Assembly (NCBI GenBank): GCA_003282205.1
Contig: QBZW01000010.1
Coordinates: 1-64,000, forward strand
Direction: 5' to 3'
DNA length: 64,000 nt
Source: Pelagibacteraceae bacterium AG-337-G04
Lineage (GTDB): Bacteria > Pseudomonadota > Alphaproteobacteria > Pelagibacterales > Pelagibacteraceae
Under the pieces are notes generated by a model. That model made no database searches. It was not told the DNA's origin and saw only the letters and a list, made by a program, of their open reading frames with translations. This document shows positions 19,978 to 29,908 of this stretch, piece by piece (position 1 is the stretch's first letter; each line of letters opens with the position of its first letter). The translations under genes and the position numbers were made by a program.

Positions 19978-22900
19978 TTAGTTTAACTCCACATTTAACG
20001 CTAATGATTTAATTTCTTTGACTAAAACATTGAAGGACTCAGGTATACCTGACTCAAAATTTTCTTCTCCTTTAACAATTGTTTCATAAACTTTAACTCT
20101 TCCAGCAACGTCATCTGACTTCACAGTTAAAATTTCTTGAAGTGTATAAGAAGCTCCATATGCTTCCAATGCCCATACTTCCATCTCACCAAATCTTTGT
20201 CCCCCAAGTTGAGCTTTACCACCTAATGGTTGCTGAGTTACTAAACTATATGGTCCTGTCGATCTCGCATGTATTTTATCTTCTACAAGATGATGAAGTT
20301 TAAGCATATAAATTATACCAACAGTGACAGGTCTATCAAATTTTTCTCCGGTTCTTCCATCCCAAAGGAATGTTTGTCCAGAGTTTGGTAATTTTGCAAG
20401 ATCAAGCATTTTTGTGACGTCATTTTCTTTAGCACCATCAAAAACTGGTGTGGATATTGGAATACCGTTTTGAATATTTTCACATAAGTCTCTAAATTCT
20501 GATTCTGACAATTTATCAATGCTGTTTGCATAGATTTCATTACCATAAACAGATTTTAAAAATTTAGATATTTTATCTTCTTTTTCAATTTTTTTTTGAT
20601 TTTCATTAATTAAGTCTGTTAGTTGTTCACCTAATTCTTTGCATGACCATCCTAAATGAGTTTCTAAAATTTGACCCACATTCATTCTACTTGGCACACC
20701 CAATGGATTTAAAACTATATCAACAGGTTTTCCATTTTCTCTATATGGCATATCTTCGACAGGCACTATTTTACTGACAACACCTTTGTTTCCATGTCTA
20801 CCTGACATTTTATCACCTGGTCTAAGTCTTCTTTTAATTGCAACAAAAACTTTAACCATCTTCATTACGCTAGGCAATAAATCATCACCTTGTCTAATTT
20901 TAAGAACTTTATCTTCAAATCTTTCTTGAATATCATTTTTAGCATTTTCATATTGAGACCTTAACTTTAATAATGATTCATTCTTTCCTATATCTTCAAC
21001 ATTTATTTTGAATAATTCTGATAATGGGATTTCAAATATAATTTTTTCATCTAATAAAATACCTACTTCATAATTTTTAATTTTTTTTGCTAATTTGGTA
21101 TTTGAAAGAATTGAGGTTGCTCTTTGCTTTATACTTCTTTCAAGTATCTCCTCCTCAACATTTTTGTCTTGTTGAACGCTTTCAATTTCTGCTCTTTCAA
21201 TGGTTATTGATCGCTCATCTTTTTCAATTCCATGTCTATTAAATACTCTTACATCAACAACAATTCCACCACTACCGCTTGGCATTTTTAAAGATGTATC
21301 TGTTACGTCAATTGCTTTTTCTCCAAAAATAGATCTCAATAATTTTTCTTCTGGACCAGATGCTGAGTCTCCTTTGGGTGTTACTTTACCAACTAGTATA
21401 TCACCTGGTTTAACCTCTGCTCCAATATAAACTATCCCAGATTCATCAAGATTTTTTAAAGCCTCTTCATTGATATTAGGAATATCTCTTGTAATATCTT
21501 CTTCACCAAGTTTTGTATCTCTAGCCATTACCTCATACTCTTCTATGTGAATAGAAGTGAATACATCATCTGTTACACATCTTTCAGATATTAAAATGGA
21601 ATCTTCAAAATTATAACCTTGCCACGGCATAAAAGCTACAGTTACATTTTTTCCAAGGGCTAATTCACCAGTTTTTGTTGAAGGACCGTCAGCTATTATG
21701 TCACCTGACTTTACCTTATCTCCAACCCTGACCAATGGTTTTTGGTTTATACATGTATTTTGATTTGATCTTTTAAATTTTTGCAAATTATAGATATCAA
21801 CACCTGATTGCGAATAATCTTTTTCATTTGATGCTTTTATTACTATTCTTTTTCCATCAATTTTATCAACAATCCCATCTCTTTTCGCTACTATAGTAAC
21901 TCCTGAGTCTAAGGCAACGTCACTTTCAATTCCAGTACCAACTAGAGGAGCTTCGGGCTTTAAGAGCGGGACTGCCTGTCTCATCATATTTGATCCCATT
22001 AAAGCTCTGTTTGCATCATCATTTTCTAAAAAGGGAATTAATGATGCTGCCACAGAAACAAGTTGTTTTGGAGAAACATCTATGTAGTCTATATTTTCTG
22101 GCTTAGATAAAATAAAATCTAGATTTGCTCTACTAGAAACAAGTTCTTCAACAAATTTACCATCTTTATCCAATACTGAGTTAGCTTGAGCAATTGTATA
22201 CTTGGTTTCTTCCATTGCAGAAAGATACTCAATCTTATCTTGTACAATACCATTTTCGACTTTTTTATATGGGCTTTCTATAAATCCATATTTATTAATC
22301 TTTGAATAAGTTGATAAGCTATTTATCAAACCAATATTTGGACCCTCAGGAGTCTCAATTGGGCATATTCGTCCATAGTGAGTAGGATGTACATCTCTAA
22401 CTTCAAATCCAGCGCGTTCTCTGGTAAGTCCCCCAGGACCTAATGCGGAAACTCTTCTTTTATGTGTGATTTCTGATAATGGATTTGTTTGATCCATAAA
22501 TTGTGAAAGCTGGGATGTAGCAAAAAAATCTTTTAAAGAAATAGTTAGTGGTTTAGCGTTTATCAAATCTTGTGGCATCGCAGATTCAACATCTAATGTA
22601 GTCATTTTTTCTTTTATCGCTCGCTCCATTCTGTAAACACCGATCCTAGCTTGATTTTCAACTAGTTCACCTACGGATCGTACTCTTCTATTTCCAAGGT
22701 GATCGATATCATCAATTTCATCTTTACCATCTCTTAAATCTAACATTTTTTTGATAATAGCTAAAATATCATCATTTCTTAAAATCGTGATTTTATCAGA
22801 ACATTTTAAATCTAATCTAGAATTCATTTTTACTCTACCAACATCTGATAAATCATATCTGTCAGAGCTAAAAAAAAGATTATTAAAAATTTGAGTTGCA

Positions 22901-24069
22901 ATCTCAATGGTTGGTGGTTCTCCGGGTCTTAAAATCTTATAAATTTCTGTGATAGCATCATTTTTGTTTTCATTTTTGTCATTCAATAATGTATTTAATA
23001 AATAAGGTCCTTTGGATATCGAGTTTGTTTTAGAAATTTCTAAATTTTTAACTTTGTTGTCAATTAACTTTTGAATTATAGTCTCATTTAATTCTGTGCC
23101 AATTTTAAATGCATCTTCTCCAGCAACAATATCTTTATGCAATAATTTCCCATATAATGATGAGCTAGATACAAGTATTTCTTTCAAACCATCGTTAACA
23201 AGTTTTTTTGCTGTTAAAAAATTTATTTGATCACCAGATTTAACCACAATTTTATTAGTTTTTGCGTCTATAACTTCTTCCGAGAAATTCTTTGCCCTAT
23301 AATTTTCAGGGTCAAATTTTGTCTTCCATTTATTTAGTTTTTCATCAAAAACTAAGTTCTCCTTTTCATAAAATTCATTCACAATATCGGATTTTGAATA
23401 GCCCAGAGCTTGCAATAAAGTTGTTACAAATAATTTCTTTTTTCTATCTATTCTAAAATATAAAAAATCTTTAACATCATACTCAAAATCTAACCATGAA
23501 CCTCTATTAGGAATAACTCTACAATTAAATAATAGTTTTCCACTAGCATGAGATTTTCCTTTATCATGATCAAAAAAGACACCTGGGCTTCTGTGCATTT
23601 GATTAACTACAACTCTTTGAACGCCATTAGTAATAAATGTTCCACTATTTGTCATCATTGGAACTTCGCCCATATAAACTTCTTGTTCTTTAGCTGATAA
23701 AATATCTTTTGTATTATTTTCTTGATCTATCTCATATACAACTAATCTTAGTGTGCATTTTAGTCCAGCTGAATATGTTAGACCTCTAGTAATACATTCC
23801 TCTACATCAAATTTTGGTTTTTCTAATCTATAAGAAACATATTCAAGTGTTGCCTTATCGTTTAAATCCTCAATTGGAAATATACTTTTAAATACTCTAT
23901 GAAACCCCTTTATTAAATGAGCTTCTACATCATGATTGAATTCTGTAAGTTCTTTGTAAGAATTTTTCTGCACCTCTATAAGATTTGGTATCGATAAACT
24001 TTCTTTTAATTTACCAAAACTTTTTCTAATATTTTTTTTCTTAGTAAAAGATAACTGCATATATGTCAT
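19978..24069 (-). CDS. rpoB: DNA-directed RNA polymerase subunit beta
   Basis: Catalytic subunit of RNA polymerase. 1363 aa. Diagnostic stretches: [20 protein letters not shown] (rifampicin-binding cluster, wild-type-like), [37 protein letters not shown], and [17 protein letters not shown]. The ATG at 24060 ([18 protein letters not shown]) matches typical alphaproteobacterial starts better than the one at 24069; no strong ribosome-binding site separates the two choices. Confidence 0.98.
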   Translation of the reverse strand: MTYMQLSFTKKKNIRKSFGKLKESLSIPNLIEVQKNSYKELTEFNHDVEAHLIKGFHRVFKSIFPIEDLNDKATLEYVSYRLEKPKFDVEECITRGLTYSAGLKCTLRLVVYEIDQENNTKDILSAKEQEVYMGEVPMMTNSGTFITNGVQRVVVNQMHRSPGVFFDHDKGKSHASGKLLFNCRVIPNRGSWLDFEYDVKDFLYFRIDRKKKLFVTTLLQALGYSKSDIVNEFYEKENLVFDEKLNKWKTKFDPENYRAKNFSEEVIDAKTNKIVVKSGDQINFLTAKKLVNDGLKEILVSSSSLYGKLLHKDIVAGEDAFKIGTELNETIIQKLIDNKVKNLEISKTNSISKGPYLLNTLLNDKNENKNDAITEIYKILRPGEPPTIEIATQIFNNLFFSSDRYDLSDVGRVKMNSRLDLKCSDKITILRNDDILAIIKKMLDLRDGKDEIDDIDHLGNRRVRSVGELVENQARIGVYRMERAIKEKMTTLDVESAMPQDLINAKPLTISLKDFFATSQLSQFMDQTNPLSEITHKRRVSALGPGGLTRERAGFEVRDVHPTHYGRICPIETPEGPNIGLINSLSTYSKINKYGFIESPYKKVENGIVQDKIEYLSAMEETKYTIAQANSVLDKDGKFVEELVSSRANLDFILSKPENIDYIDVSPKQLVSVAASLIPFLENDDANRALMGSNMMRQAVPLLKPEAPLVGTGIESDVALDSGVTIVAKRDGIVDKIDGKRIVIKASNEKDYSQSGVDIYNLQKFKRSNQNTCINQKPLVRVGDKVKSGDIIADGPSTKTGELALGKNVTVAFMPWQGYNFEDSILISERCVTDDVFTSIHIEEYEVMARDTKLGEEDITRDIPNINEEALKNLDESGIVYIGAEVKPGDILVGKVTPKGDSASGPEEKLLRSIFGEKAIDVTDTSLKMPSGSGGIVVDVRVFNRHGIEKDERSITIERAEIESVQQDKNVEEEILERSIKQRATSILSNTKLAKKIKNYEVGILLDEKIIFEIPLSELFKINVEDIGKNESLLKLRSQYENAKNDIQERFEDKVLKIRQGDDLLPSVMKMVKVFVAIKRRLRPGDKMSGRHGNKGVVSKIVPVEDMPYRENGKPVDIVLNPLGVPSRMNVGQILETHLGWSCKELGEQLTDLINENQKKIEKEDKISKFLKSVYGNEIYANSIDKLSESEFRDLCENIQNGIPISTPVFDGAKENDVTKMLDLAKLPNSGQTFLWDGRTGEKFDRPVTVGIIYMLKLHHLVEDKIHARSTGPYSLVTQQPLGGKAQLGGQRFGEMEVWALEAYGASYTLQEILTVKSDDVAGRVKVYETIVKGEENFESGIPESFNVLVKEIKSLALNVELN

Positions 24070-24074
24070 TCATC

Positions 24075-24092
24075 GCTGATTGATTTTTCAGC
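24075..24092. promoter_or_regulatory. Weak hairpin between rplL and rpoB
   Basis: A 5-bp stem GCTGA/TCAGC with an 8-base loop lies in the rplL-rpoB gap. In E. coli this gap holds a partial terminator that sets the L12:RNA polymerase ratio. The stem here is short and lacks a clear U-run, so an attenuator role is only a suggestion. Confidence 0.25.
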
Positions 24093-24114
24093 AATGTCAT
24101 TCTTTCTAATTAAT

Positions 24115-24486
24115 TTATTTAAGTTCTACTTTTGCGCCTGCTGCTTCTAATTTAGCTTTAATTTCTTCCGCTTCTTTTTTATTAACACCAGATTTAACTT
24201 CCTTTGGTGCTCCTTCTACTAAATCTTTAGCTTCTTTTAATCCGAGTTCAGTTACAGCTCTAACTTCTTTTATAACATTTATTTTTTTATCTCCAGCTGC
24301 TGTCAGCATAATTGTAAATTCATCTTTTTCTTCTGCAGGAGCTTCTCCGCCACTCGCTACTGGTGCGGCAGCGACCGCAGCTGCTGCTGTAACGCCCCAT
24401 TTTTCCTCTAGTTGTTTTGAAAGCTCAGCTGCCTCTACAACAGTTAAGCTTGATAAATCTTCTATAATTTTATTTAAGTCAGCCAT
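24115..24486 (-). CDS. rplL: 50S ribosomal protein L7/L12
   Basis: Stalk protein that recruits translational GTPases. 123 aa: N-terminal dimerisation helix ([29 protein letters not shown]), Ala-rich hinge (about residues 34-53), and C-terminal domain [40 protein letters not shown]. The Ala/GC-rich hinge stands out in this AT-rich sequence. Confidence 0.98.
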   Translation of the reverse strand: MADLNKIIEDLSSLTVVEAAELSKQLEEKWGVTAAAAVAAAPVASGGEAPAEEKDEFTIMLTAAGDKKINVIKEVRAVTELGLKEAKDLVEGAPKEVKSGVNKKEAEEIKAKLEAAGAKVELK

Positions 24487-24506
24487 ATTATTAGTTTTGT
24501 CCCTGG

Positions 24507-25016
24507 TTATTTTTTTGATTTTTCGAGCGCTAAAATAGCGATTTTTGACGCTGGTGCAAGTAAAATACTTGCTATTTTTTGGGCAGGAGACCTTAAAATA
24601 CCTACAATTTTGCCTCTCGCCTCTTCTAATGAGGGTAAAGTTGCTACATTTTTTACTCCAGCTACGTCTAAAATGTCAGTACCCATGATTCCACCTAAAA
24701 TTTTTAAATTTTCATTTTCTTTTGCAAATTTAGTTAAAATTTTAGCAGAAGTGATTGCATCTTCAGATAAAGCTACAGCAGTTGGTCCTGTAAAAAGATC
24801 TGACAAATCTTTACATTTCGTTTTTTCTAAAGCTATTTTTGTAATCCTATTATTTGTAATCTTAAATTTAATTCCATGTTCACGCATTCTACTTCTAAGA
24901 TCATCCAATTGGTTAACTGTAAGGCCTTGGTAATGTGTTACAATCACTGCTTCAGTCGAATCAAATTGAGAAGTCATATTATCGATATATTGTTTTTTTT
25001 GTTCTTTGTTCAACAT
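24507..25016 (-). CDS. rplJ: 50S ribosomal protein L10
   Basis: Stalk base protein that binds 23S rRNA and carries L12 dimers. 169 aa: [35 protein letters not shown] and the [12 protein letters not shown] segment are typical. Two bases from rplA and 20 from rplL. The C-terminal L12-binding helix is represented by [19 protein letters not shown]. Confidence 0.97.
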   Translation of the reverse strand: MLNKEQKKQYIDNMTSQFDSTEAVIVTHYQGLTVNQLDDLRSRMREHGIKFKITNNRITKIALEKTKCKDLSDLFTGPTAVALSEDAITSAKILTKFAKENENLKILGGIMGTDILDVAGVKNVATLPSLEEARGKIVGILRSPAQKIASILLAPASKIAILALEKSKK

Positions 25017-25018
25017 TA

Positions 25019-25708
25019 TTATAAACTCTTATCTAATTTAAGCTGATATGATACTCCCATACTAGATGTTATGAACGCTTGTCTTATTAGATCTCCTTTT
25101 ATAGTTAGATTTGATTTTTCCTTTTCTAATGAATCTATTATTGCATTATAATTATTTACTAGTTTTTCATCATCAAATGATTTCTTTCCAATACTTACAC
25201 CTATATTTCCATCTTTATCATTTCTAATTTCAACCTGTCCTGCTTTAGCTTCTATGACAGCTTTTTTTATATCGTTAGTCACAGTTCCTAATTTTGGATT
25301 AGGCATTAACCCTTTAGGTCCTAAAACTTTTCCTAATTTAGAAAGTTTGATCATCATTGACGGTGTACAAATAAGTTTTTCAAAATTTAAGTCATTATTT
25401 TTTATTTTTTCAATTAATTCATCACCCCCAATCAAATCAGCGTTTGCTTCTTTTGCCTCATTTAATTTGCTATCTTCACAAACAACAGCTACTTTTATAG
25501 ATTTACCAGTTCCACCGGGTAAATTTACAATTGTTCTAAGATTAATCTCATTTTTTTTTTGCTTGTTATTTATTCTAAAACTTAAATCCACAGACTCATC
25601 AAATTTTGTTGTACAATTTGATTTTATTAATTTTAAAATATTTTGTATATTTTCTGCTGGTAATTCTTTTGTATTTTCTGGGAGTTTTTTATATCTTTTT
25701 GAACTCAT
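25019..25708 (-). CDS. rplA: 50S ribosomal protein L1
   Basis: L1-stalk protein and, in E. coli, translational repressor of rplKA. 229 aa. LGKVLGPKGLMPNPKLGTVT is the family signature, followed by KAGQVEIRNDKDGNIGVSIGKKSF. It overlaps the rplK stop by one base. The segment around residues 20-60 is more divergent than usual. Confidence 0.97.
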   Translation of the reverse strand: MSSKRYKKLPENTKELPAENIQNILKLIKSNCTTKFDESVDLSFRINNKQKKNEINLRTIVNLPGGTGKSIKVAVVCEDSKLNEAKEANADLIGGDELIEKIKNNDLNFEKLICTPSMMIKLSKLGKVLGPKGLMPNPKLGTVTNDIKKAVIEAKAGQVEIRNDKDGNIGVSIGKKSFDDEKLVNNYNAIIDSLEKEKSNLTIKGDLIRQAFITSSMGVSYQLKLDKSL

Positions 25709-26136
25709 TATTCTTTTACCTCTATACCCATTGATCTAGCTGACCCAGCTATTATTTTTGCTGCCTCTTCCAAATTATGAGCGTTTAGATCTTTCATTTT
25801 TTTTTCTGCTATATCTTTAAGCTGTTGTTTTGTTATAGTTCCAATGATATCTCTACCAGGTTCTTTAGACCCACTTTTTAATTTAATTGCCTCTTTAATA
25901 AAATGTGATGCAGGAGGAGATTTAATAATAAAATCAAATTTTTTGTCTTTATAAACTGTAATAATTACAGGAACAGGTTTGCCTGCAAATGATTTAGTTT
26001 TATCATTGAAAGCTTTACAAAATTCCATAATATTTATGCCTCTTTGACCAAGAGCAGGTCCAACAGGAGGGGCTGGATTGGCTTGACCACCTTTGATTTG
26101 TAATTTTACATATCCACTAATTTCTTTTTTTGCCAT
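25708..26136 (-). CDS. rplK: 50S ribosomal protein L11
   Basis: Protein of the GTPase-associated centre. 142 aa: [37 protein letters not shown], then [37 protein letters not shown]. One-base overlaps with nusG and rplA. Confidence 0.98.
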   Translation of the reverse strand: MAKKEISGYVKLQIKGGQANPAPPVGPALGQRGINIMEFCKAFNDKTKSFAGKPVPVIITVYKDKKFDFIIKSPPASHFIKEAIKLKSGSKEPGRDIIGTITKQQLKDIAEKKMKDLNAHNLEEAAKIIAGSARSMGIEVKE

Positions 26137-26666
26137 TAACTTGCCTTTTCAACTTGGTTATATTCTAAATCTACTGGTGTAGGTCTTCCAAAAATAGAAA
26201 CTGAAACTTTAAGTCTTAGCTTTTCTTCATCTATGTCCTCAACCAAACCACTAAATGATGCAAACGGTCCATCTATAACTTGAACTTTTTCCCCAACATT
26301 ATATTCAACTCCTGATTTTGGTTGTGCTACACCATCTTTAATTTGACCTAAAATTTTTTCGATTTCTTTATCTGAAACTGGTATTGGAGTTCCTTTTGAT
26401 CCAAGAAAACCACTGACTTTTTTTAAATTTTTTATCATATGATAAATATTATTATCCATCTCACTTTTAATAAGAACGTATCCAGGAAAGTATTTTTTTT
26501 TTCTTTGAACTCTTTTTCCTCTTTTTACCTCTGTAATATCGTGCGTTGGAACAATAATTTCTTCTATTTTGTCAGAAATTTTTGCTTTTTCTGCTTCCTC
26601 TTTAATTAACTGAGCCACTTTACTCTCAAAACTTGAGTGCGATTGAACAATATACCAATTTTTCAT
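26136..26666 (-). CDS. nusG: Transcription termination/antitermination factor NusG
   Basis: Processivity factor that couples RNA polymerase with the ribosome or Rho. 176 aa: NGN domain from [19 protein letters not shown] to [10 protein letters not shown], then the C-terminal KOW domain [23 protein letters not shown]. One-base overlaps with secE and rplK, the usual secE-nusG-rplK coupling. Confidence 0.98.
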   Translation of the reverse strand: MKNWYIVQSHSSFESKVAQLIKEEAEKAKISDKIEEIIVPTHDITEVKRGKRVQRKKKYFPGYVLIKSEMDNNIYHMIKNLKKVSGFLGSKGTPIPVSDKEIEKILGQIKDGVAQPKSGVEYNVGEKVQVIDGPFASFSGLVEDIDEEKLRLKVSVSIFGRPTPVDLEYNQVEKAS

Positions 26667-26857
26667 TAGATACTAACCTTAAGTATGATTTCTAAAAAAA
26701 ACTTTAAAACTTGATCTAACAATAAAAAAAATATTGAAGCTAAAACAGCCATAGCAAAAACCATTAATGCTCCTTGAACAGTTTCTTTTGCTGTTGGCCA
26801 ACTAACTTTGAATGCCTCTTGTTTTACTTCCTGAATAAATTTTAAAGGGTTAATCAT
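26666..26857 (-). CDS. secE: Protein translocase subunit SecE
   Basis: Clamp subunit of the SecYEG translocon. 63 aa with the amphipathic KFIQEVKQEAFKVSWPTAKET motif (core VSWPTAKET) before one transmembrane helix (about residues 32-58). This is the short single-TM form. It lies 17 bp after tRNA-Trp and overlaps nusG by one base. Confidence 0.97.
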   Translation of the reverse strand: MINPLKFIQEVKQEAFKVSWPTAKETVQGALMVFAMAVLASIFFLLLDQVLKFFLEIILKVSI

Positions 26858-26874
26858 AATGTTTTGAACTTAAT

Positions 26875-26950
26875 TGGCAGGAGCGAAGGGAATCGAACCC
26901 CCAACCTCCGGTTTTGGAGACCGGCGCTCTACCAATTGAGCTACACTCCT
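26875..26950 (-). tRNA. tRNA-Trp(CCA)
   Basis: 76 nt with encoded 3' CCA. Acceptor AGGAGTG pairs with CGCTCCT; the D-arm TAGCTCAATTGGTAGAGC and T-arm GGTTCGATTCC are standard; the anticodon loop reads CTCCAAA with CCA. It sits between tuf and secE, as in many proteobacteria. Confidence 0.97.
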
Positions 26951-26959
26951 ATTGGGTTT

Positions 26960-28150
26960 TTACTCAATAATTTTAGTTACTACTCCAGCTCCTACTGTTC
27001 TACCACCTTCTCTAATTGCAAAATTAAGTTTTTCGTCCATCGCAATTGGTGTGATTAGTTTAACTGTAAATTTAGCATCATCACCTGGCATTACCATTTC
27101 AGTTCCAGATGGCAACTCGACTTCACCAGTCACGTCAGTTGTTCTAAAATAAAATTGAGGTCTGTATTTAGTAAAAAAAGGTGTATGTCTTCCTCCTTCT
27201 TCTTTCTTTAATACATATGCTTGTGCCTCAAATTTGGTATGTGGTTTGATAGATCCTGGTTTACACAATACTTGACCTCTTTCAACATCAGTTCTTTCAA
27301 CACCTCTCAATAAAGCACCAATATTATCTCCCGCTTCACCTGAGTCTAAAAGTTTTCTAAACATTTCTACTCCAGTGCATACAGATTTTTTTGTTTCTCT
27401 AATTCCTACAATTTCTATTTCCTCACCAGTTTTGATTACTCCAGATTCTACTCTACCTGTTACCACTGTACCTCTACCTGAAATTGAAAACACATCTTCA
27501 ACTGGCATTAAGAAATCTTTATCTTTTGGTCTATCAGGTTGTGGAATAAATTCATCTACTGCTTTCATCAAATCCAATATTGAGTTTTTTCCAATTTCAT
27601 CATCTCTACCTTCTACTGCAGCTAAGGCTGAACCTTTGACTATTGGTGTTTTGTCGCCAGGAAATTTATAAGAAGTTAACAAATCTTTTATCTCCTCTTC
27701 AACTAAATCTATCATCTCTTTGTCGTCGACTTGGTCAACTTTGTTTAAATAAACAACAATTGCTGGAACACCAACTTGACGAGCCAGAAGTATGTGTTCT
27801 CTTGTTTGAGGCATTGGTCCATCTGCAGCGTTCACAACTAGAATTGCTCCATCCATTTGAGCCGCTCCCGTAATCATGTTTTTTACGTAGTCAGCATGAC
27901 CTGGACAATCTACGTGAGCATAATGTCTTTTTTCTGTTTCATACTCAACGTGAGCAGTAGAAATAGTTATACCTCTCTCTTTTTCCTCAGGTGCTTTATC
28001 AATCTGATCATAAGCAACAAAGTTTGCTCCTCCTCCTTCTGCTAAAACTTTTGTTATTGCAGCAGTTAAAGTTGTTTTACCATGATCAACGTGACCGATT
28101 GTTCCTATATTACAATGCGGTTTATTTCTTACAAATTTTTCCTTCGACAT
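26960..28150 (-). CDS. tuf: Translation elongation factor Tu
   Basis: Delivers aminoacyl-tRNA to the ribosome. 396 aa. G motifs GHVDHGKTT (19-27), DCPGHADY and NKVD; domains II-III follow with [19 protein letters not shown] and the C-terminal [17 protein letters not shown]. It is the only tuf in the window and sits in a tufB-like context (tRNA-Tyr, tRNA-Gly, tuf, tRNA-Trp, secE), as a single-tuf streamlined genome would have. GAGG lies about 10 bases ahead of the start. Confidence 0.99.
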   Translation of the reverse strand: MSKEKFVRNKPHCNIGTIGHVDHGKTTLTAAITKVLAEGGGANFVAYDQIDKAPEEKERGITISTAHVEYETEKRHYAHVDCPGHADYVKNMITGAAQMDGAILVVNAADGPMPQTREHILLARQVGVPAIVVYLNKVDQVDDKEMIDLVEEEIKDLLTSYKFPGDKTPIVKGSALAAVEGRDDEIGKNSILDLMKAVDEFIPQPDRPKDKDFLMPVEDVFSISGRGTVVTGRVESGVIKTGEEIEIVGIRETKKSVCTGVEMFRKLLDSGEAGDNIGALLRGVERTDVERGQVLCKPGSIKPHTKFEAQAYVLKKEEGGRHTPFFTKYRPQFYFRTTDVTGEVELPSGTEMVMPGDDAKFTVKLITPIAMDEKLNFAIREGGRTVGAGVVTKIIE

Positions 28151-28188
28151 TACTTTTTTTCCTCACTTTATTATTTATTTTTTATTTT

Positions 28189-28262
28189 TGGAGCGGGTGA
28201 TGAGAATCGAACTCACGCAACCAGCTTGGAAGGCTAGTGTTCTACCACTGAACTACACCCGC
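28189..28262 (-). tRNA. tRNA-Gly(TCC)
   Basis: 74 nt with encoded CCA. Acceptor GCGGGTG pairs with CACCCGC; the anticodon loop reads CTTCCAA with TCC. The T-arm is GAGTTCGATTCTC. It lies 38 bp upstream of tuf and downstream of tRNA-Tyr on the same strand. Confidence 0.97.
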
Positions 28263-28304
28263 ATACCCAAGTGTACACTCCAAAATTATTTAAAAGTTAT
28301 TGAA

Positions 28305-28390
<86 letters not shown>

Positions 28391-28399
28391 CTAGTAGCA

Positions 28400-28413
28400 G
28401 GGGAAGCGTCCCC
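28400..28413. promoter_or_regulatory. GC-rich hairpin in the tRNA-Tyr leader
   Basis: GGGGA/TCCCC with a 4-base loop, 9 bases upstream of tRNA-Tyr. In a local background of mostly A and T this compact stem is conspicuous. It could affect 5' leader processing or early transcription; there is no long U-run to make it a classical terminator. Confidence 0.35.
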
Positions 28414-28443
28414 ATGTTCAATAAAGCTTTAAACAACATGCGT

Positions 28444-28471
28444 TTTATATATTTTTATTGTACAAATGCAA
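28444..28471 (-). promoter_or_regulatory. Probable sigma70 promoter for tRNA-Tyr/tRNA-Gly/tuf
   Basis: Reading leftward, -35 TTGCAT (28466-28471), 16-base spacer, -10 TATAAA (28444-28449), about 50 bp ahead of tRNA-Tyr. It lies in the gap between rlmB (plus) and the minus-strand operon, where a promoter is needed. Confidence 0.5.
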
Positions 28472-28522
28472 TACGTGAATTTAAGGAAAAATAGTATAAA
28501 AACCCTTATAAAATCATAAGCT

Positions 28523-29260
28523 ATGACACAAAAATCATCATTTTTTATTGCTGGACGCCACGCGGTGATTGGGGCTTTAAGAAACCAAAAAAGAAGAGTT
28601 TTAAAAATTTTTTTAACTGAGGAAAGTAAAAAAAATATTCATAAACAAAATCCACATAAAAATTTATTAAAAGATCTTAAGGTTTTTTTTAAAACTAAAA
28701 AAGAACTAGATAAATATTGTAGGAGTGAAAATATTTTGCATCAGGGTTACATTGCAGAAATAGAACATTTAGAAAATCCTGAATTAAAAGAGTTCATAAA
28801 AAATAAAAAAAATTTGACATTTGTTTGTTTAGATGAGGTTACAGATCCTAGAAATATAGGTTCATTAATTAGAAGCGCTGCCTCATTTAACATAGATGGC
28901 CTGATCGTTAAAGAAAGGCATTTCCCAAGTGAAAGTAAATTATTATACAAATCTGCAAGTGGATGTGTTGAACATATAAATATTTTTCAAGTGTCAAATA
29001 TAAATACTACTTTAAAGTATTTAAGAGATAAAAATTTTTGGGTTTACGGTTTTACATCAAAAAGTGATAAAAACTTTACAGACGTTAAATGGCAAGGGAA
29101 TAATGTATTACTATTTGGCTCTGAAGGGTATGGTCTTAATCATCATACAAAAAAATACACAGATTTTTTAGTAAAAATTAATATTAATAAAAATATTGAG
29201 AGTTTAAATATATCAAACAGCGCTGCAATTGTTTTTCATCATATAAATCAACAGAAATAA
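28523..29260 (+). CDS. rlmB: TrmH/SpoU-family 23S rRNA 2'-O-methyltransferase (RlmB-like)
   Basis: SPOUT methyltransferase expected to methylate the ribose of a guanosine in 23S rRNA. 245 aa: an N-terminal substrate-binding region starts with AGRHAVIGALRNQKRR, then the trefoil-knot domain with CLDEVTDPRNIGSLIRSAASFN, LLFGSEGYGLN and ESLNISNSAAIVFHH (motifs 1-3). The N-terminus matches RlmB more than TrmH. It diverges from the tuf operon and precedes tRNA-Thr by about 40 bp. Confidence 0.88.
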   Translation: MTQKSSFFIAGRHAVIGALRNQKRRVLKIFLTEESKKNIHKQNPHKNLLKDLKVFFKTKKELDKYCRSENILHQGYIAEIEHLENPELKEFIKNKKNLTFVCLDEVTDPRNIGSLIRSAASFNIDGLIVKERHFPSESKLLYKSASGCVEHINIFQVSNINTTLKYLRDKNFWVYGFTSKSDKNFTDVKWQGNNVLLFGSEGYGLNHHTKKYTDFLVKININKNIESLNISNSAAIVFHHINQQK

Positions 29261-29301
29261 TTTCTTGATAATATATTAAATAATATTAAAAAACGCTTCG
29301 T

Positions 29302-29377
29302 GCCCTTGTAGCTCAGCTGGTAGAGCAATTGATTTGTAATCAATAGGTCCGCGGTTCGAGTCCGTGCGGGGGCACCA
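29302..29377 (+). tRNA. tRNA-Thr(TGT), integration target
   Basis: 76 nt with encoded CCA. Acceptor GCCCTTG pairs with CGGGGGC (two G-T pairs); the anticodon stem-loop TTGATTTGTAATCAA carries TGT. Its last 48 bases (29330-29377), from the anticodon stem to CCA, recur at 30877-30924 and 31756-31803. The copies differ only at 29360 (G here, A in both repeats). It is the intact upstream end of a tandem element array. Confidence 0.97.
29330..29377 (+). repeat. att core copy 1 (inside intact tRNA-Thr)
   Basis: 48-bp direct repeat running from TGATTTGTAATC to GGGGGCACCA, i.e. anticodon arm through 3' CCA. It is identical to the two downstream copies except for one base in the T-loop (GAGTCC here, GAATCC there). 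It is interpreted as the attachment site of element A. Confidence 0.85.
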
Positions 29378-29444
29378 CTTCCTTAATAAAATCAACGTTA
29401 TATATTTTTAAAAAGTTAAATTTTAATTAAATTTATTTGTTGAG

Positions 29445-29477
29445 TGTAACGCTGTTGTGACGCTAGCGTGATGTGGT
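29445..29477 (+). repeat. Left 11-bp-period repeats of element A
   Basis: Three consecutive 11-mers: TGTAACGCTGT, TGTGACGCTAG and a weaker CGTGATGTGGT. The first begins 68 bases after the end of the tRNA-Thr core, exactly as in element B. One-helical-turn spacing suggests a protein array on one DNA face, as with arm-type sites of tyrosine integrases. Confidence 0.7.
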
Positions 29478-29488
29478 CAAGTAGTCGT

Positions 29489-29908
29489 TTAAAGTTTCTG
29501 TTCTCCAATTTCGCATTTAGCATAGTGCTCTATTTTATTCAATTCTGGATTTTTATAATACCTAATTGTATTTTTGTAAGATAAATCTAATCTATTAATC
29601 TCATTAATGTTAGTTCTATTCTCATTATCTTTTCTCCAAGATATCAATACATCATTCCATTTGGTGTTATTTTGTTCATAAAATTTATTATAACTTTTAT
29701 CAAATTTATAAACTTTTTCTTCAATGGTATTTATTTTAAATAACTCATTGAACTGTATATTTTCCTCGTCTTCTTTAATCTCATTCTTTTTGTCATAACT
29801 AATATTTTTAAAATTTTCACATACTAAAATAAGTTCTTTTCCATAAACATTTCCACTAATCAACAAACCCAGAACCACGATCCCCAAAAGTTTTTTCATT
29901 TTCTGCAT
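29489..29908 (-). CDS. Small exported protein, unknown function (element A cargo)
   Basis: 139 aa; not a family I recognise. A signal peptide is clear: MQKMKKLLGIVVLGLLISGNVYG with probable cleavage after VYG, leaving a ~116-aa mature protein rich in Asn, Lys and Glu, with two Cys (one near the mature start, one near the C-terminus) that could pair in the periplasm. Met4 is an equally plausible start. Its start overlaps the end of the upstream nuclease-like gene by 13 bases, so the two are co-transcribed. It ends 11 bases from the left repeat array. Confidence 0.75.
   Translation of the reverse strand: MQKMKKLLGIVVLGLLISGNVYGKELILVCENFKNISYDKKNEIKEDEENIQFNELFKINTIEEKVYKFDKSYNKFYEQNNTKWNDVLISWRKDNENRTNINEINRLDLSYKNTIRYYKNPELNKIEHYAKCEIGEQKL

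Noticed and set aside
25254..25739. 161-codon plus-strand frame antisense to rplA
   Set aside because: It runs opposite a conserved ribosomal protein gene and has shadow-type composition (Phe/Ser/Leu-rich mirror of Lys/Asp/Glu codons).
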